Shown one piece after another: positions 1-11,064 of a DNA stretch of 64,000 bases. Below the pieces are notes generated by a model that saw only the letters and a list, made by a program, of their open reading frames with translations, did not search any database and was not told the origin of the DNA. Each line of letters starts with the position of its first letter. Position 1 is the first letter of the stretch. A program made the position numbers and the translations under genes. Source of the stretch: Hepsetus odoe (Eukaryota; Chordata; Actinopteri; Characiformes; Hepsetidae); the NCBI GenBank assembly GCA_017165825.1, contig CM029380.1, positions 2,212,968-2,276,967 of the forward strand, written 5' to 3'.

Positions 1-318
1 TGTGAGAGTGTGAGTGTTTGAAGGTGCGAGGGTGTGAGTGTTGGAGGGTGTGCAGGTGCACAGATGTGAGGGTGTGAGTGTTGGAAGGTTCGAGTAGGTG
101 AGTGTGTGAGGGTTCAAGTGGGTGAGGGTGTGAGGGTTTGAGTATGTGAGGGCTGGAGGGTGTGAGTGTGTGAGAGTGTGAGTGTTGGAGGGTGTGAGTG
201 TTGCAGGGTTCGAGTGGGTGAGCGTCGGAGGGTGTGAATGTGTGAGGGTTTGAGGATTTGAGTGTATGAGGGTTTGAGTGTGTAAAGATGCAAGGGTGTG
301 AGTGTGTGATGGTTAGGG
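1..318. repeat. Degenerate GAGTGTG-rich minisatellite
   Basis: The + strand is built from variants of GAGGGTGTGAGTGTTGGAG and TTCGAGTGGGTGAG with almost no A/T-rich interruption. No constant period is kept, so it is an old, degenerate array. It continues off the left edge and should lie in the MTHFS intron before the last exon. Confidence 0.85.
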
Positions 319-464
319 GTGTGAAGAAAGAGTGGGATGTCACCTCAGAGTGTGAAAGAGTGAAAGTGACCTTGATCTGGTCTCAGAGTAAAGGATTCTT
401 CGCCTGCTTCCTGCTGTTACAGAGAGCACATTACAGGCCTGGTGAGACACTGAGGGGAGAAGGT

Positions 465-466
<2 letters not shown>

Positions 467-535
<69 letters not shown>

Positions 536-560
536 TGAGAGTGAGAGTGTGTATCATATG
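467..560. repeat. (GT)n microsatellite with GAGTGA tail
   Basis: About 33 uninterrupted GT dinucleotides are followed by short GAGTGAGAGTGA units. Apparent reading frames across it, on both strands, are only alternating Cys-Val or Thr-His translations of the repeat. Confidence 0.97.
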
Positions 561-639
561 TCTGTTTGAGCGTGTGCCCCTGCTGAGTGTGTGTAAAGTG
601 TAAAGAGAGAATTTGCTTGTTTCTGTGCAGGCGTCTGTT

Positions 640-850
640 CGAATCTGTGCACACGCTGTGTGTATGAGCGTGTGTGTGTGTGTGTATCCGTGTGTGGACG
701 GCGTGTGTGTATCTGACCGTGTGATTGTGTGTGTGAACCTGTCTGTCTGGACGGAGCTGCTTCATTGCCTCTTTGACCCAAGAAGGCCTAGTGTGCGCGT
801 GTGTGCGTGCGCGTGTGTGTGCGTGTGTGTGTGTGCGCGCGTGGTGGGTG
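640..850. repeat. Imperfect TG/CG-rich compound repeat
   Basis: Interrupted GTGTGT runs are mixed with GCGTGTGTGC near the right end. The alternating purine-pyrimidine sequence could adopt Z-DNA; that is inference. Confidence 0.8.
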
Positions 851-865
851 AAACACAGCACTAAT

Positions 866-1030
866 GAAATAACGAAATACATTCTCTGTATTTAACCCCC
901 ACACACCATCCAGCAGGAGGCACCCATGTCCAGCATCCATGGAGCAGTGATGGGGATGGTACCTTGCTCAAGGATACCTCAGGGCATCCTGCTGGTCTGG
1001 GGTTCGAACCCACAACCTTCTGATCCTAAC
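866..1030 (-). mobile_element. SINE-K copy, truncated
   Basis: Read on the - strand it has the B-box-like GGTTCGAACCC, the paired GGTACC core (second site mutated), the CAGCAGGAGGCA block and the start of the tail. The head A-box is missing. The copy is diverged and flanked by no clear target duplication. Confidence 0.8.
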
Positions 1031-1165
1031 CTTCTGTCTTCCGACCTTCTGTGTTCTAGCATGGCTGGACGGTCTGAAGCTCTTGTGAAGTTCTGCTGTG
1101 GCTGATGACGAGTCCACAAACACCTGCGGTTACAGCCTAGTCCTTACTGTCCATCTCTAACGCCA

Positions 1166-1199
1166 GGGACGGTGCGGGACGGTGCGGGACAGTGCAGGG
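1166..1199. repeat. Three tandem 10-bp units (GACGGTGCGG)
   Basis: Three near-identical 10-bp units lie head to tail, the last with two changes. Confidence 0.7.
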
Positions 1200-1309
1200 T
1201 TCAAGGCGAGCGGTAGTTGTCCATTCAGTCTGGGAGCATGTCTTCTCGTCCCAGTCCCTGGTACACTCTGTCTGTGTGTGGTGGTCTAGAGGCAGGACGT
1301 CCACCCAGG

Positions 1310-1458
1310 GACCAGTAGGTTGCTCTAAGGTACCTTCCCCATCACTGCTCCCCGGCACCTCCAGCACTACCACCATTGGGTTGCTCCTGGGAGAAGCTGT
1401 CCCTGTAATCAGGAAGTGGCCTGGACAAGCGCGTCCACTAAATGCTGTAAATGTCTGA
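1310..1458 (+). mobile_element. SINE-K core joined to an L2-like 3' tail
   Basis: The first 45 bases match the SINE-K core (CAGTAGGTTG, GGTACC, CCCATCACTGCTCCCC). The right end, GCGTCCACTAAATGCTGTAA, is the terminal motif of fish L2-like elements. This may be a chimeric SINE or two adjacent fragments. Confidence 0.6.
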
Positions 1459-2841
1459 TGAGCTGATCTTGGATCAGTGACCTGCAGGAGCCTCTGAACT
1501 TTAGCCGACCGCCGCCGAGATGAAGCGACGATGATCAGAGAAAAGACGCGTCCCGGCGCAGATGGGACGGATGGCTTTTCGGGTCGAATAAGGCCTCCTC
1601 GGACGCGGAGCAGACGTTGTTACTGGGACGGAACAGAGCGGCGGGAGCGGAGAGATCTTCGTGAGATAAAGAGAGAAAGGAATGAGAGTGTTGGAAGGGT
1701 TTATGATGTCCTCTAGATCCACAGGCTTGATTAATGAGAGGCTCATGCACACGGCAAGGGCAGACGGTCTGAGTTCTGCCGTAGTCTTTTCTTTTTAAAG
1801 GGTTCAGATCAGGTCAAGCCAATTACAATCTCCGCACGCCCCCGTCCACCCCTACGGTGCATATTAAACCCAGAATATTTAATAACATGCCTCATAAGCC
1901 ATTTTTCTCCGCGATTTAAAGGGACTTCTCCGGGGTTCCCTGCCGGTGCAGGCTCAGGCATGTCATTTAAAAAATACATACTTACCGCTTCTCCTGAATT
2001 ATGTATCGGCATCAAAAACGAGCGTATTATTATTATTATTATTTTTATTATTATTATTATTATTATGACACGGGCCTCAAATCTCAGCCACGGTGAAGGA
2101 ACAGGCTGCCGACCGTGGAGCCGTTATGATGTTCTTGCGTTAATGTTTAATGTAGTGATGCCTGTGTACAAACAGCAGGTTATTGCAAAAAAATGGCATT
2201 AAATGTGTCCTCTGGAGAGGACGTTTGTTATTTGACACTTTTAAAGCATAAAACTGGGGGCTGACCTAAAAATTTATTTTTAGTTAAAAAACCTTTATTA
2301 GAAAAATCTGATTTTAAAAACTGCGACGTTGCTTTCAGTTGATATTTGCTCGAAAAGGTCATATCAGCATCAGGCAGACGGTTCAGTAACATCACAAACT
2401 GATCTGAGTTTTTTGAAGCGATGCCGGTCTTTCATTTGTATCCTTCGACTTTACAAATGAAAGTTGTCTAATTGACATTTTCCATTACAGGTCCCAGTTT
2501 GTGCTTTTATTTCAGGTTTTGCATCGGCAGATATGAAACATTTTGGAAATCAGCCTTGGCCTAAAAAAAAAAAGTCTAAAAACCGAGTCGTTTGTGGCCC
2601 AAAAGACGTGGGTCCCGTCAGAACTGCTTTGAAAATTTCCCACCAAAAAAATCTGATTTTTCTTTGATGTCTGAGTTGATTCAACTCGAACACTGTGACA
2701 CAATTTAACCCTCTTTAGGTTTAGACTTGAGTTTTTTTTAGACTTTTCTACAGTTTTTTTTAGACTTTTCTATTTCTTCCTTTTTTTAGCCGTAATGTTC
2801 AGACGAACTCTACAAACATCCGTGCTGTCGCTGAGTATTTA
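1459..2841. other. Non-repetitive stretch, no gene seen
   Basis: No exon-like reading frame with splice sites and no recognised repeat is visible apart from one ATT tract. The right half is AT-rich with several homopolymer runs. By position it is MTHFS intron. Confidence 0.5.
2025..2066. repeat. (ATT)n microsatellite
   Basis: Fourteen ATT-type trinucleotides with a single interruption. Confidence 0.95.
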
Positions 2842-3057
2842 AAGTGAAGTGAAAGTGACTATTGGGTATTAGTCATTGTGTACGAAATACAACCTCTGCA
2901 TTCAACCCACACACACACACACACCGTGCGGCAGGGCGCAGCTATTTGAAGAGCTCGGGGAGCAGTGATGGGGACGGTACCTTGCTCAAGGGTACCTCAG
3001 GGTGCATGACCTTCTGATCCTGGGGCCTCGTCCCTAAAAGCTAAACCGCCGCGGCCT
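2842..3057 (-). mobile_element. SINE-K copy
   Basis: The element tail begins on the left (AGTGAAGTGAAAGTGACT). It is followed by the CA-rich segment, the GGTACC core pair and a shortened head with CGGCGG in place of the A-box region. It ends about 240 bases before the MTHFS acceptor. Confidence 0.88.
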
Positions 3058-3294
3058 GTTAGCATGTTCTGTTTGCAGGTTTCTTTTATGCAGTACCGGA
3101 ATAATCCATTAGGAGGATCTTCTGTATTGTAGAATTTCCCAACAAAGCACGGGACAGTAAGGGGAACCCTTTACAAAATAAATGTTGAGCATGTGACCTG
3201 GCACCTGTCCTGATTTTGGCTGCCATTGTGCATTCATTGTCCATTCTTTTGTGCTGTTGCTAAAGTCCTTCTTCACTTTCTGTCCTGAGTGCAG

Positions 3295-3515
3295 GTGGAT
3301 TAGACCTGATCCTGATGCCGGGCCTTGGCTTTGATAAGAGCGGGAACCGTTTAGGAAGAGGCAAAGGCTTCTACGACACGTACCTGGAGCGCTGCATGAG
3401 GCATCCCAGAGGGAAGCCCTACACCATCGCCCTGGCCTTCAAAGAGCAGTTGTGTGAGGAGGTCCCGGTGGACGACAGCGACATGCTCATCGATGAAGTT
3501 CTGTATGAAGACTAG
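3295..3515 (+). CDS. mthfs: MTHFS last coding exon (5-formyltetrahydrofolate cyclo-ligase), partial gene
   Basis: This exon encodes the C-terminal third of 5-formyltetrahydrofolate cyclo-ligase, which uses ATP to turn 5-formyl-THF into 5,10-methenyl-THF in the cytosol and so returns folinic acid to the one-carbon pool. It gives 72 residues plus TAG. The family signature is visible: GLDLILMPGLGFDKSGNRLG, then RGKGFYD, the glycine-rich ATP/metal-binding segment, and near the end ALAFKEQ and VPVDDSDMLIDEVLYED. It opens after a pyrimidine-rich tract and TGCAG; the first two bases complete a Gly codon begun in the previous exon (phase 1). The product stops right after DEVLYED, a few residues shorter than I recall for the human protein. 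No frame damage is seen. Earlier exons lie left of the window. Confidence 0.96.
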
Positions 3516-4261
3516 ACTCGGAAGCCCCCAGAAATCAATTCCTCACCATTTCAACCCAGGTTTCCACCCGTGGTTACCTGGTTACCGTGGACCTTCAAAG
3601 CTCTTCTAAGGACGATTGAAATCTCATGTGTTCCTCCTAATAATTCAAGGGCTCAAGCTGGGAAAATGGTCACTTGTAATTTTGGGAACGCCATATTTTT
3701 TGACATTTTTCCACTTTTGATCCGTGTTAGAAGCTTCATGATTACGTGATCATGTCAGATCTGAAAAATGATGATCCCTCTTGTGCTTCCACAACGAAAT
3801 GTTATTCGAAACCGCCCCGTCTGCTGTGGTCCAGCTGTTTATCTGCCATTTCTCAGCAGTTTAAACAGTTTTTTAACGTATTATTTGCGGGGTGGACCAC
3901 TCTCAGCACCCCAAGATGGAAGTGTGCGTGGCGGTAGAGTGACTCAGACGGAGCGAGGTCTTTAGTGGAAATCAGAAACAGGGCTGAATTCTTTCATTTG
4001 TCACTTTTCTGGAGTTTAAAAGGTGAAAGTGTGCAAGAACTATTTCAATTCAGGGCAGCCAATCAGAAGAGAGATCACTTCAATATATCGGTCTTATAAC
4101 AAAAGCAGAATTTTAGATTCTAAGGGTTAAACATGAGTCAGAATGAATTATGATCGTTAATATTTGTGGTCCATAAATCCACACCAATGCCAAAGCTGGA
4201 CAAAAAAAAAATCAAAAAGAATGAAAATGGAAAATATGGTCTTTAAAAGATTGGCCAGAAT
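3516..4261 (+). other. Probable MTHFS 3' UTR / downstream sequence
   Basis: Unique, moderately AT-rich sequence follows the MTHFS stop. No AATAAA or ATTAAA occurs in it, so the transcript either uses a variant signal or runs on to the AATAAA pair near 5062. Short open frames near 3746-3965 have no family resemblance and no splice context. Confidence 0.45.
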
Positions 4262-4312
4262 GACTCGATTCATCTGATGTGATTGGTCAGAGGTTCATTT
4301 GCATATTGCAGC
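4262..4312 (-). repeat. Dispersed repeat with octamer and CCAAT box (copy 1)
   Basis: On the - strand it reads ATATGCAAATGAACCTC followed by GACCAATCACA. The same order occurs on the + strand near 61433-61475 with a short insertion between. The unit therefore carries an octamer (ATGCAAAT) and a CCAAT box wherever it sits. The family is not recognised. Confidence 0.55.
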
Positions 4313-4534
4313 CGTAGCGATGGCAGATGGGCTTTACTACACATTGAACTCACGTTTACCAAAGGTTTATATTTTCAGGATCTATTTCTTATATTATTGT
4401 TCTGCAGTTTTCAAAGACTGAAGTCATGCATGAGGTCTTTGTTCTTTCAGAGGTTCGTTTATTGGTTCTTTCTTCTTCTGATGTCTGTTTGTGCTTCTTG
4501 ATGCCATCAGATGAAAAATATACAGTGAGCCGCC

Positions 4535-5020
4535 GCCCATCGTTCTTCACCGTTTGCTTCCAAAGATCCAGACTTCCTTGTGTTTTTAATGACTTCTTGA
4601 GGAGCAGTTCTCCAGATCTTCCTGAAGGACAGTGTTGTTGTCTCTCATGTTCAGTCCAGTCTCTGTACCTGAGCAGTTTGATAGTTTTGTGTTGGTTAAT
4701 CCACACAGTGATCTACGTCTGAACCTTCAAGAACAAAGCATCTAACTTAAGACATGAAGCAGTGAAGAAACAGGAGCAGATGATTCCAGATGATCAGGGG
4801 ATTCGTTTACTACTGATGCTGAACACTGAATAGAACCCCTTTATCTAGAACCTTGTATCTTTAGACATGTTGCAGATTGGAGCACTTAAACATTTGTTCC
4901 CATTTATTCCATTTAATCATCAATGTGCCAAAGATCAGACAGTTTGAGAAGCAGAAATGGTATTTTTGCACCAGTGATGTGATTCCCAGCAAAGGGACTT
5001 AAGAGTTTTGCACAGTGCTG
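4535..5020 (+). mobile_element. Family X (Tc1-like, non-autonomous) copy with one 69-bp unit
   Basis: It contains TTCTCCAGATCTTCCTGAAG, one 69-bp unit, GTTAATCCACACAGTGATCT, ACTTAAGACATGAAGCAGTG and TAGAACCTTGTATCTTTAGA in the order seen in other copies. The right end, ACTTAAGAGTTTTGCACAGT then GCTG, is an inverted Tc1-type terminus. The left terminus is lost. There is no transposase frame. Confidence 0.75.
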
Positions 5021-5061
5021 TGTGTTTTGTGAACTACATGAGCATTTTTTTGGAAATGTTA

Positions 5062-5072
5062 AATAAAATAAA
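5062..5072 (+). promoter_or_regulatory. Overlapping pair of AATAAA poly(A) signals
   Basis: AATAAAATAAA gives two overlapping canonical signals about 1.55 kb after the MTHFS stop and just right of a family X copy. They are the first canonical signals on the + strand after the gene, so they are candidate MTHFS 3' ends. Nothing else confirms use. Confidence 0.35.
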
Positions 5073-5381
5073 GCTCATGAAGCCATTTAAAGCTTTTTGT
5101 ATTAAGGTTTGAACAAATGCACTGACCGACAACAATGACAGACGGTACTGTGGCACATTTACAGTGAAACCAGCCCAATGGCTTTGTCCCAAATATCAAC
5201 TCCCTCGCTGTCATTCCCTTGCGGCTTGATTTTAGAGGCCCTTTTATTACTGATTTTAATCATAATCATGGTTTTATTACTGATCTTAATCATGCTTTAC
5301 CCATAATTGTGTTCTTCCGTAGCCAGTGTTGCCAGATTGAACATCTTTACAAAACTGCCGATGCATGCTCAGGTACACAAG

Positions 5382-5617
5382 GTGAAAGTGAAAGTGACTA
5401 CCCTTGTCACTGTGAAACGCAGTGCAGCACAACACAACGAAATTCAACCTCTCCGTTTCACCCACACACACATGCAGCAGAGGGCAGCTATTGAAAGCGC
5501 AGTGACGGGGACGGTACCTTGCTCAAGGGTACCTTGGGGCAACCTACTGGTGAGGGAATTGAACCCACAATCTTCCAATCCAGGGCAACTCCCTCACCAC
5601 TAGGCCACCACTGCCCC
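5382..5617 (-). mobile_element. SINE-K copy, near full length
   Basis: One of the most complete copies. It has the tail GTGAAAGTGAAAGTGACT, a CGAAATTCAACCTCT segment, CAGCAGAGGGCAGC, both GGTACC sites, a B-box-like GAACCCACAATC, and CACTAGGCCACCACTGCCCC at the head. Confidence 0.93.
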
Positions 5618-5681
5618 AAGTGCTACGTTCTACATAATTTAATATATATCTATAGGTAAATACCTAAAAATAAAAGCTCTC

Positions 5682-5960
5682 ACTCACTCCTTTTCATAGT
5701 CGCTTGTCCTAATTATGGTCATGGGGGGGCTGGAGCCTGTCCCAGCTCTCAGGGTGAAAGGTGGGGACACCCTGGACAGGTTGCCAGTCCATTGCAGGAC
5801 ACACAAACTCACACCGACAGGATATTTAGCATCTCCGGTCCACCTGACATGCAGGTCTTCAGACGATGGGAAGAAACTGGAGCTCCTGGAGGACACACAC
5901 AGACACAGGGACAACATGCCCACTCCACACAGAAAGGACTCGGACCGTCCCCGCCCAAAA
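5682..5960 (-). mobile_element. DANA/V-SINE-like copy
   Basis: On the - strand it runs through the conserved central block (GGTCCTTTCTGTGTGGAG type, then GCTCCAGTTTCTTCCC). It continues to GCAATGGACTGGCAACCTGT, CTGGGACAGGCTCCAGCC and a tail ending in GAGTGAGTGAG. The tRNA-like head is missing. Confidence 0.85.
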
Positions 5961-6925
5961 TATAAAAGCCGAAAATCCAATTTTCCTTCCTCATACTCAA
6001 CTTTTCCCTCTAAAAAGATGTCTTCAGCGTGAAAACCCAAAAATTGGCCAATTTGTTTGCAGGGGACTCAATCAACCTTTTATTAGCTGCACACATTCTT
6101 TAAGGCAAGAGAAAGGATGCTCCAGCCTATGAATAATAACGTGACCTTGCTCATGTCTCTTTAATAGTGAGATTTTTGAAATATCTGAAAGGGTAATATC
6201 TGCAAAGTGTTCTATCTTGATTGTTTCTGTAACGAAAGCTGAGCTGGGTGATATTTAATGAAAACTGCTGAAGAAAAGGGATGGATCTGGTTATAATTGC
6301 CCCGAGAGTCGTGCCGATCGCTTCCGCCTGACAGGCCCACGGTGTCGACGAGCAATTAAAATCACACAGAAAAATAAGGGACCAAAGACTGGAAAAGCAC
6401 AATGGAGTTTCAGGGGCTTCTTCCATCCGAAAGAGAATTTGAGCTCTCGTGTGCGTGAGGGCGGAGACAAAGATCGTCCTCGTCCCACGTCCTGCTTCCA
6501 GCCTCTCGGTTTCCCAAAAAAAGAGGCTGCATTAACCGGCCGCTGATTGCGCTTTGTAAAAATGTTATTATCGGGTGAAATTACCTTTAAGAGGTTCTGA
6601 TTTCCATTTGCCACATTGTCCAGCCCAGCGGTTGGTTGGCGTCCAGCCGAGAGCGGCCCATGACCCGTGTGTTTATACCAGGCAGGGGGTTCCGCAAAAA
6701 TAGAGACGTGGTCGGTCTGTTTTTTCAAATCCTTGTTTTTTGACATGATTTTGGCGTCAAAATATGCATCAGAGCCCAAACACAATCATCAAAAACATGT
6801 TGACATTTATGAGCAGGATTTCCGCCACATTTCCGCTGCTGAAGCATAATTGACTTCAAAAGCTCAAATGCTTTTTGCAGTTTCTGCAAAAGTTCACAGC
6901 TGATTTTGAGCAAGGAGATAAATTA
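5961..6925. other. Unique block, candidate conserved non-coding element
   Basis: No recognised repeat and no exon. The stretch 6160-6860 is compositionally even, with homeodomain-type cores (ATTAA, TAATT near 6255-6360) and no simple repeats, like vertebrate conserved non-coding elements. A minus-strand open frame of 164 codons across 6291-6785 resembles no family I know and lacks convincing splice sites. Confidence 0.3.
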
Positions 6926-7090
6926 GGCAGCGGTGGCCTAGTGGTTCGGGCGTTGGCTGCATGATCGGAGGGTCGGGGTTTGAACCCCTTCCCCAATAGG
7001 TTGCCCTGAGGTACCCTTGAGCAAGGTACCGTCCCCATCACTGCTCCCCGGGCGCTTTCCATAGCTGCCCACTGCTGCACAGTGTTTGTG
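6926..7090 (+). mobile_element. SINE-K copy, head and core, 3' truncated
   Basis: A clear head, GGCAGCGGTGGCCTAGTGGT, holds the A-box, followed by a GGGTTTGAACCCC B-box and both GGTACC sites. It stops after CTGCTGCACAGTGT, so the tail is gone. Confidence 0.92.
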
Positions 7091-7120
7091 TAGCAATAAT
7101 AACAGCAAACAGCATGGGGT

Positions 7121-7190
7121 GGGGCAGATAGCACAGTGGATAACACATCCGTCCTCCGTGGAGGAAACTAGGGCTTGATTCTTGGTCCGA
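7121..7190 (+). repeat. Second tRNA-like SINE head
   Basis: GGGGCAGATAGCACAGTGGA resembles a tRNA 5' half with A-box TAGCACAGTGGA, and GGCTTGATTCTT sits where a degenerate B-box would. It differs from the SINE-K head and starts 30 bases after it. A functional tRNA is unlikely because the arms do not pair well. Confidence 0.45.
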
Positions 7191-7555
7191 AAGGTCAATA
7201 ATTATCAGAAAATATTCAATATGGCCACTGAATATTGGTCGCGCTTAATGAGTAAAGCCTAATTAGAACCATGCCCAGTTCCGGAAATGAAACATGCTTA
7301 TACATCTCATGGTCTTAAGCTAATCCACCAAGTTTGGAACCAATGAGTCCATATTAAAGGCAAATATATTGATTGGTCACACAAACATGTGGCCTACTCC
7401 AACTGGTGATTCAATTTTCCATAGTTGGAATCCAGATAATCCAGAGCTGAATATGTGGCAAATTGCCAGACTAGTTCCTGATTATCAGATCATCTCAAGA
7501 CTGATCTCAAAACATTAAGAGGAGTCTTCAAGGGAAAAAAATCTCCAAAAAATAG
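7191..7555. other. No feature recognised
   Basis: AT-rich unique sequence; no exon, repeat or RNA gene seen. Confidence 0.4.
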
Positions 7556-7655
7556 TGGAGTGAAAATGACACAGTGAACCCCAAGGAAATGCATCCTCTG
7601 CTTTCAAACCACACCGTCCAGCAGGGGGCAGCCATCAGTGATGACCTGACTATGG
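7556..7655 (-). mobile_element. SINE-K tail fragment
   Basis: GTGAAAATGACACAGTGAAC, then AAATGCATCCTCTGC and CCAGCAGGGGGCAGCCAT, then the match ends before the GGTACC core. Confidence 0.8.
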
Positions 7656-9657
7656 GATCAGAATTTTTAACTGAACAACTTCTATTTGACTTCTATTGGA
7701 CGTTTATGCTGATGCTCAACCAGTCGACCTCCAGTGACATTTCCATTGGCATCACCTGCAGGGAAAGACAAACATCGTGATCACATTTTCCTGAAAGCGT
7801 CTCAGTCTCTGAAGCCTGCAGCTTTAAAAAAAGGAAAGCAATCGTTATGAGTGGAATTAAGATGCTTCCCTCCTGCGATCTGATGTCGATAGAGCACAGC
7901 AGAAGGTTTCCTCAGCCTGCCCTCTGTTGGTCACCTCGTCGTGTCTCCTGCTTCATCACAACCAGCGGGATCCTAGAAAAGATTAATTAGGAAAGAAACG
8001 GCCGGGGTGCCAACTCTCAGTACGGGCGCTCATTATAAGGAATTAATAAGGCGAAGTGTGGACGCATGCTGGATGGGACTTGTCCATGTGACAGGTGGAG
8101 GGGAATGACGCAGGCTTCGCCCCACCAGCCATGAGGCCGGTCGAGCCTGGAGCTCACCCAGCTCCCTCCAATAATAGCCCCCTTATTTATCAACCGCTCC
8201 GTTCCTTCATGCTTTCGGCCTTTTCCACCCTAACTCGCACCGGTCGATTTTTTTGAAACTCTCACGCTTCCTTGACGTCTAGAGTTTGTCAGCAAGGTTG
8301 GAAAAAGTCGATATGGCCGGAAGATCAAGCGAAAGTTCTGAGGCCTGCGTGAGGCTTTGAAGCTGCCTATTAATTTCGGCCGCGCCGCAGCTTTATCGCT
8401 TCATTGCTGGCCAGACTGAAGGCCTTCTGACTGAACGAGCTCGCTGTGTTTGCTCATTCATTCCTCTCCTGCTTCTTGGCTGCTGATGTGAGCTTTTTCT
8501 CGTTCCACGGATAAGCTACTTTCATGGTGCGCAGAGATTTCAGGTGCCATTCAGCACTCGCGGGGTTAACCCTCAACAGGAACGCACAGCCTCGCTCACA
8601 TTTTCAACGGCAAAAGAAACGAATCTGACATTTGCTGAACGTCAAGAATGGCATCAGCGATAAAGACACAGAGTTATCAGTGCTCAGCATTCAGAAATGA
8701 GGTTTTCGCATGGGCTAGAAGAGGCGGAGCCCAACAGGGTCTCGGCCTGTGAAGGGTCTCCTCAACTCTTGCTGATTTCGTTGAATTTTACTGTCCAATT
8801 TGTTTCGATTTTACAGAGACAGCTTTGAAGTCTGCTGGAAAATGTGCTCTCCACCTTCAGATGTTTCTAAGTATGACTTTTTCAAGAACGCTTATTTCAA
8901 GGGTTGAGATGCCATGCAGAAGGTCTCTGGTGTCCAATGGTGCCACGGAAGAGAACATTAGAGGATGAATGGAATCAGGGTCACAACGTGAACAAGCAAA
9001 ATATAACCATTTTATTAAGATCAAAGTTAAATATAATGTCCATCTGATAAAATAACCCCCCATCTTCTTCTTCTCCTTCTTTCAAGCGATTATCTGCTTC
9101 GATTCCTTCTTCTGAATCCTCCTCTAACAACCATGAATGGATTGTAAAAATATGTTTTAGGCCCAAAGCAATTTGCAGAACACTTGCACTATCACACTTT
9201 ACACTCATGCTAGGCTGTTGTCCCTTTTCCTCCACGGTTCCCCACGGCTATTGGATCTGGTTTCATCACTCGCACGGATGGTGTGACGGCCTGGAAGACA
9301 TGAGTAATAGTGCAATAACTGGAGTTCAAAGTGCCACGGTGCTTGTAACGCTGACTAATGAAGGAGTCGGGACACTGCGGTGAGCAGAACCAGGGGCCGC
9401 GCTCACGGAGGCCTCTTCCAGACAGGAGCATTTGTTTTATCTCTCCTAAACAGACTCTCGTTTTCCGCTTGCAGTGGGAAGTAGAGTGAAACAGTGACCC
9501 AGCTTTCAAATGGCATCAAATTGGCAATCCATTAGTGAACTGGCGAAAAGGGGCATGTGGGTAATTAAAGGGTCTGGCTGATGTAAAAATGATGAATTTG
9601 TTGTAAACATGCTTAGTTACCTTGTAGTCTTGATGCCATTGTGTTTTTGTTGGAATA
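7656..9657. other. Two kilobases of unique sequence; candidate conserved block at 7900-8560
   Basis: No repeat family or exon recognised. 7900-8560 is GC-balanced with repeated ATTAATTAGG/GGAATTAATAAGG cores near 7980-8050, which looks enhancer-like. The rest (8570-9657) holds short random open frames only. Confidence 0.3.
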
Positions 9658-9899
9658 CTAGTAGGGTTGAGGGACTTGGAACCAGGATTGGAAGGCTGTG
9701 GATTTGAATTCCAGACCAGAAGGTCGCCCTGAGATACCCTTGAGCGAGGTAGCATCCCCAACACTGCTCCCCGAGTACCGGATCTATGGCTGCCCCCTGC
9801 TGCACGGTGTGTGTGGGCCAAATGCAGGTTCACCGTGTGCTGCTCTGTGCATTCAAAAGGACAAAATGACAAATAGTCACTTTCACTTCACTTTCAGGG
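9658..9899 (+). mobile_element. SINE-K copy, near full length
   Basis: A degraded head is followed by GATTTGAATTCC (B-box), GCCCTGAGATACCCTTGAGC (first GGTACC mutated), GCCCCCTGCTGCACGGTG, and the tail AGTCACTTTCACTTCACTTT. Confidence 0.88.
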
Positions 9900-10885
9900 G
9901 TTGTTTCACCGGTAAAGTTTCCCATCAGAGCCTTTTTTTGAGCTGATCATAACCAGGGAAAATTTCCAGGAGAGGAACATTCAATTTTTTTTTTATTTTT
10001 ATGATAAGGTTGTACCTCCTTTCTGCATTAAAGACATCTTTTATTTCTAGAAGCAGGAGTTTCAGATCATGGAAGAAGAAAGAAAAAGGCTTCCTTCTTC
10101 TTCAAGACGTTCCACATAGGTTGCATCTAATGTAACTGATCTCATGCTCATCTTTTTAAACCCAAACGTCTTCAACTCCACAAATGTTTTGCTGTTCCAG
10201 GACTTCGGGAGGGTTTGAAAATGTGTCTTCTACACCTTTATTCACTTTTACTCAATGCAAGGAAGACGGAAAAACCAACAAAAACAAAGACAGTTACGGG
10301 ACAGGGATCCCTTTAAAACTGATTTCGTGATTAAAAGTGCAATTGTTATTTTTTTACAAATTTTCACCCAAATTGTGATTCGCAGATCTGAGCGAATCAG
10401 CTTCTTTTCCCTGAGGGAGTGATTTCCTTTTCTATTCTTTATCCCTTTACTCCAGTCTTTCAGTGGAAGCAACTCTTGAGATTAAAGGCAAACGGATGCA
10501 ACTGTCGGCGAGGTCGAGCCAGACTTTGGAAGCGCCGCAGGCTTGTTGCTAACACGCTAAGGCTGCTTAGCAAATGGACCCATCGCGCAGTGCCAGCATG
10601 GAGGCCCAGAAGGTAACGTTTCCGTGCCAGGTGATGAGGGAGGCCCAGCATGGTTTGTGTGGCACTTAGCATGAGGCGATCATGGCTAGAATTCACGGTG
10701 AATCAGGCTGGCGTGGAGCAGGCTAGAGTCTGCCAGCACGCCAGAAGAGTGGTCCAGCTTCTCCACTAGAACAGAGCCCACAAAGAAGTGTGTGAAGGGC
10801 ACTTGCAGATGGTCCGTTTTCAATCAAGGCCACGATTCCAGATCAGAGTTCTTCTGAAAAAGATGATGCTGAGATGCCTAATGAA
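9900..10885. other. No gene or repeat recognised
   Basis: Unique sequence with T- and A-rich runs. 10545-10575 has a weak 7-bp inverted repeat (TTGCTAA/TTAGCAA). No exon-like segment. Confidence 0.4.
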
Positions 10886-11064
10886 GAGCAGTTTGAGTGT
10901 TAATCCACACGGTGATCTACGTCTGAACCTTCAAACAGAACAAAGCGTCTAACTTAAGACACGAAGCAATGAAGAAACTGGAGCAGATGATCAGGGGATT
11001 TGTTCACTGCTGATGCGGAATGCTGAGAAGAACCCCTTTATCTAGAACCTTGTATCTTTAGACA
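10886..11064 (+). mobile_element. Family X right-half fragment
   Basis: It begins inside the element (AGCAGTTTGAGTGTTAATCC) and keeps the ACTTAAGACACGAAGCAATG and TAGAACCTTGTATCTTTAGA blocks. The 69-bp unit and both ends are absent. Confidence 0.75.

Noticed and set aside
340..882. 180-codon minus-strand frame rich in Thr-His
   Set aside because: Translation of GT microsatellites; no gene character.
6291..6785. 164-codon minus-strand frame as a possible gene
   Set aside because: No family resemblance, no splice-bounded exon and no neighbouring exons.
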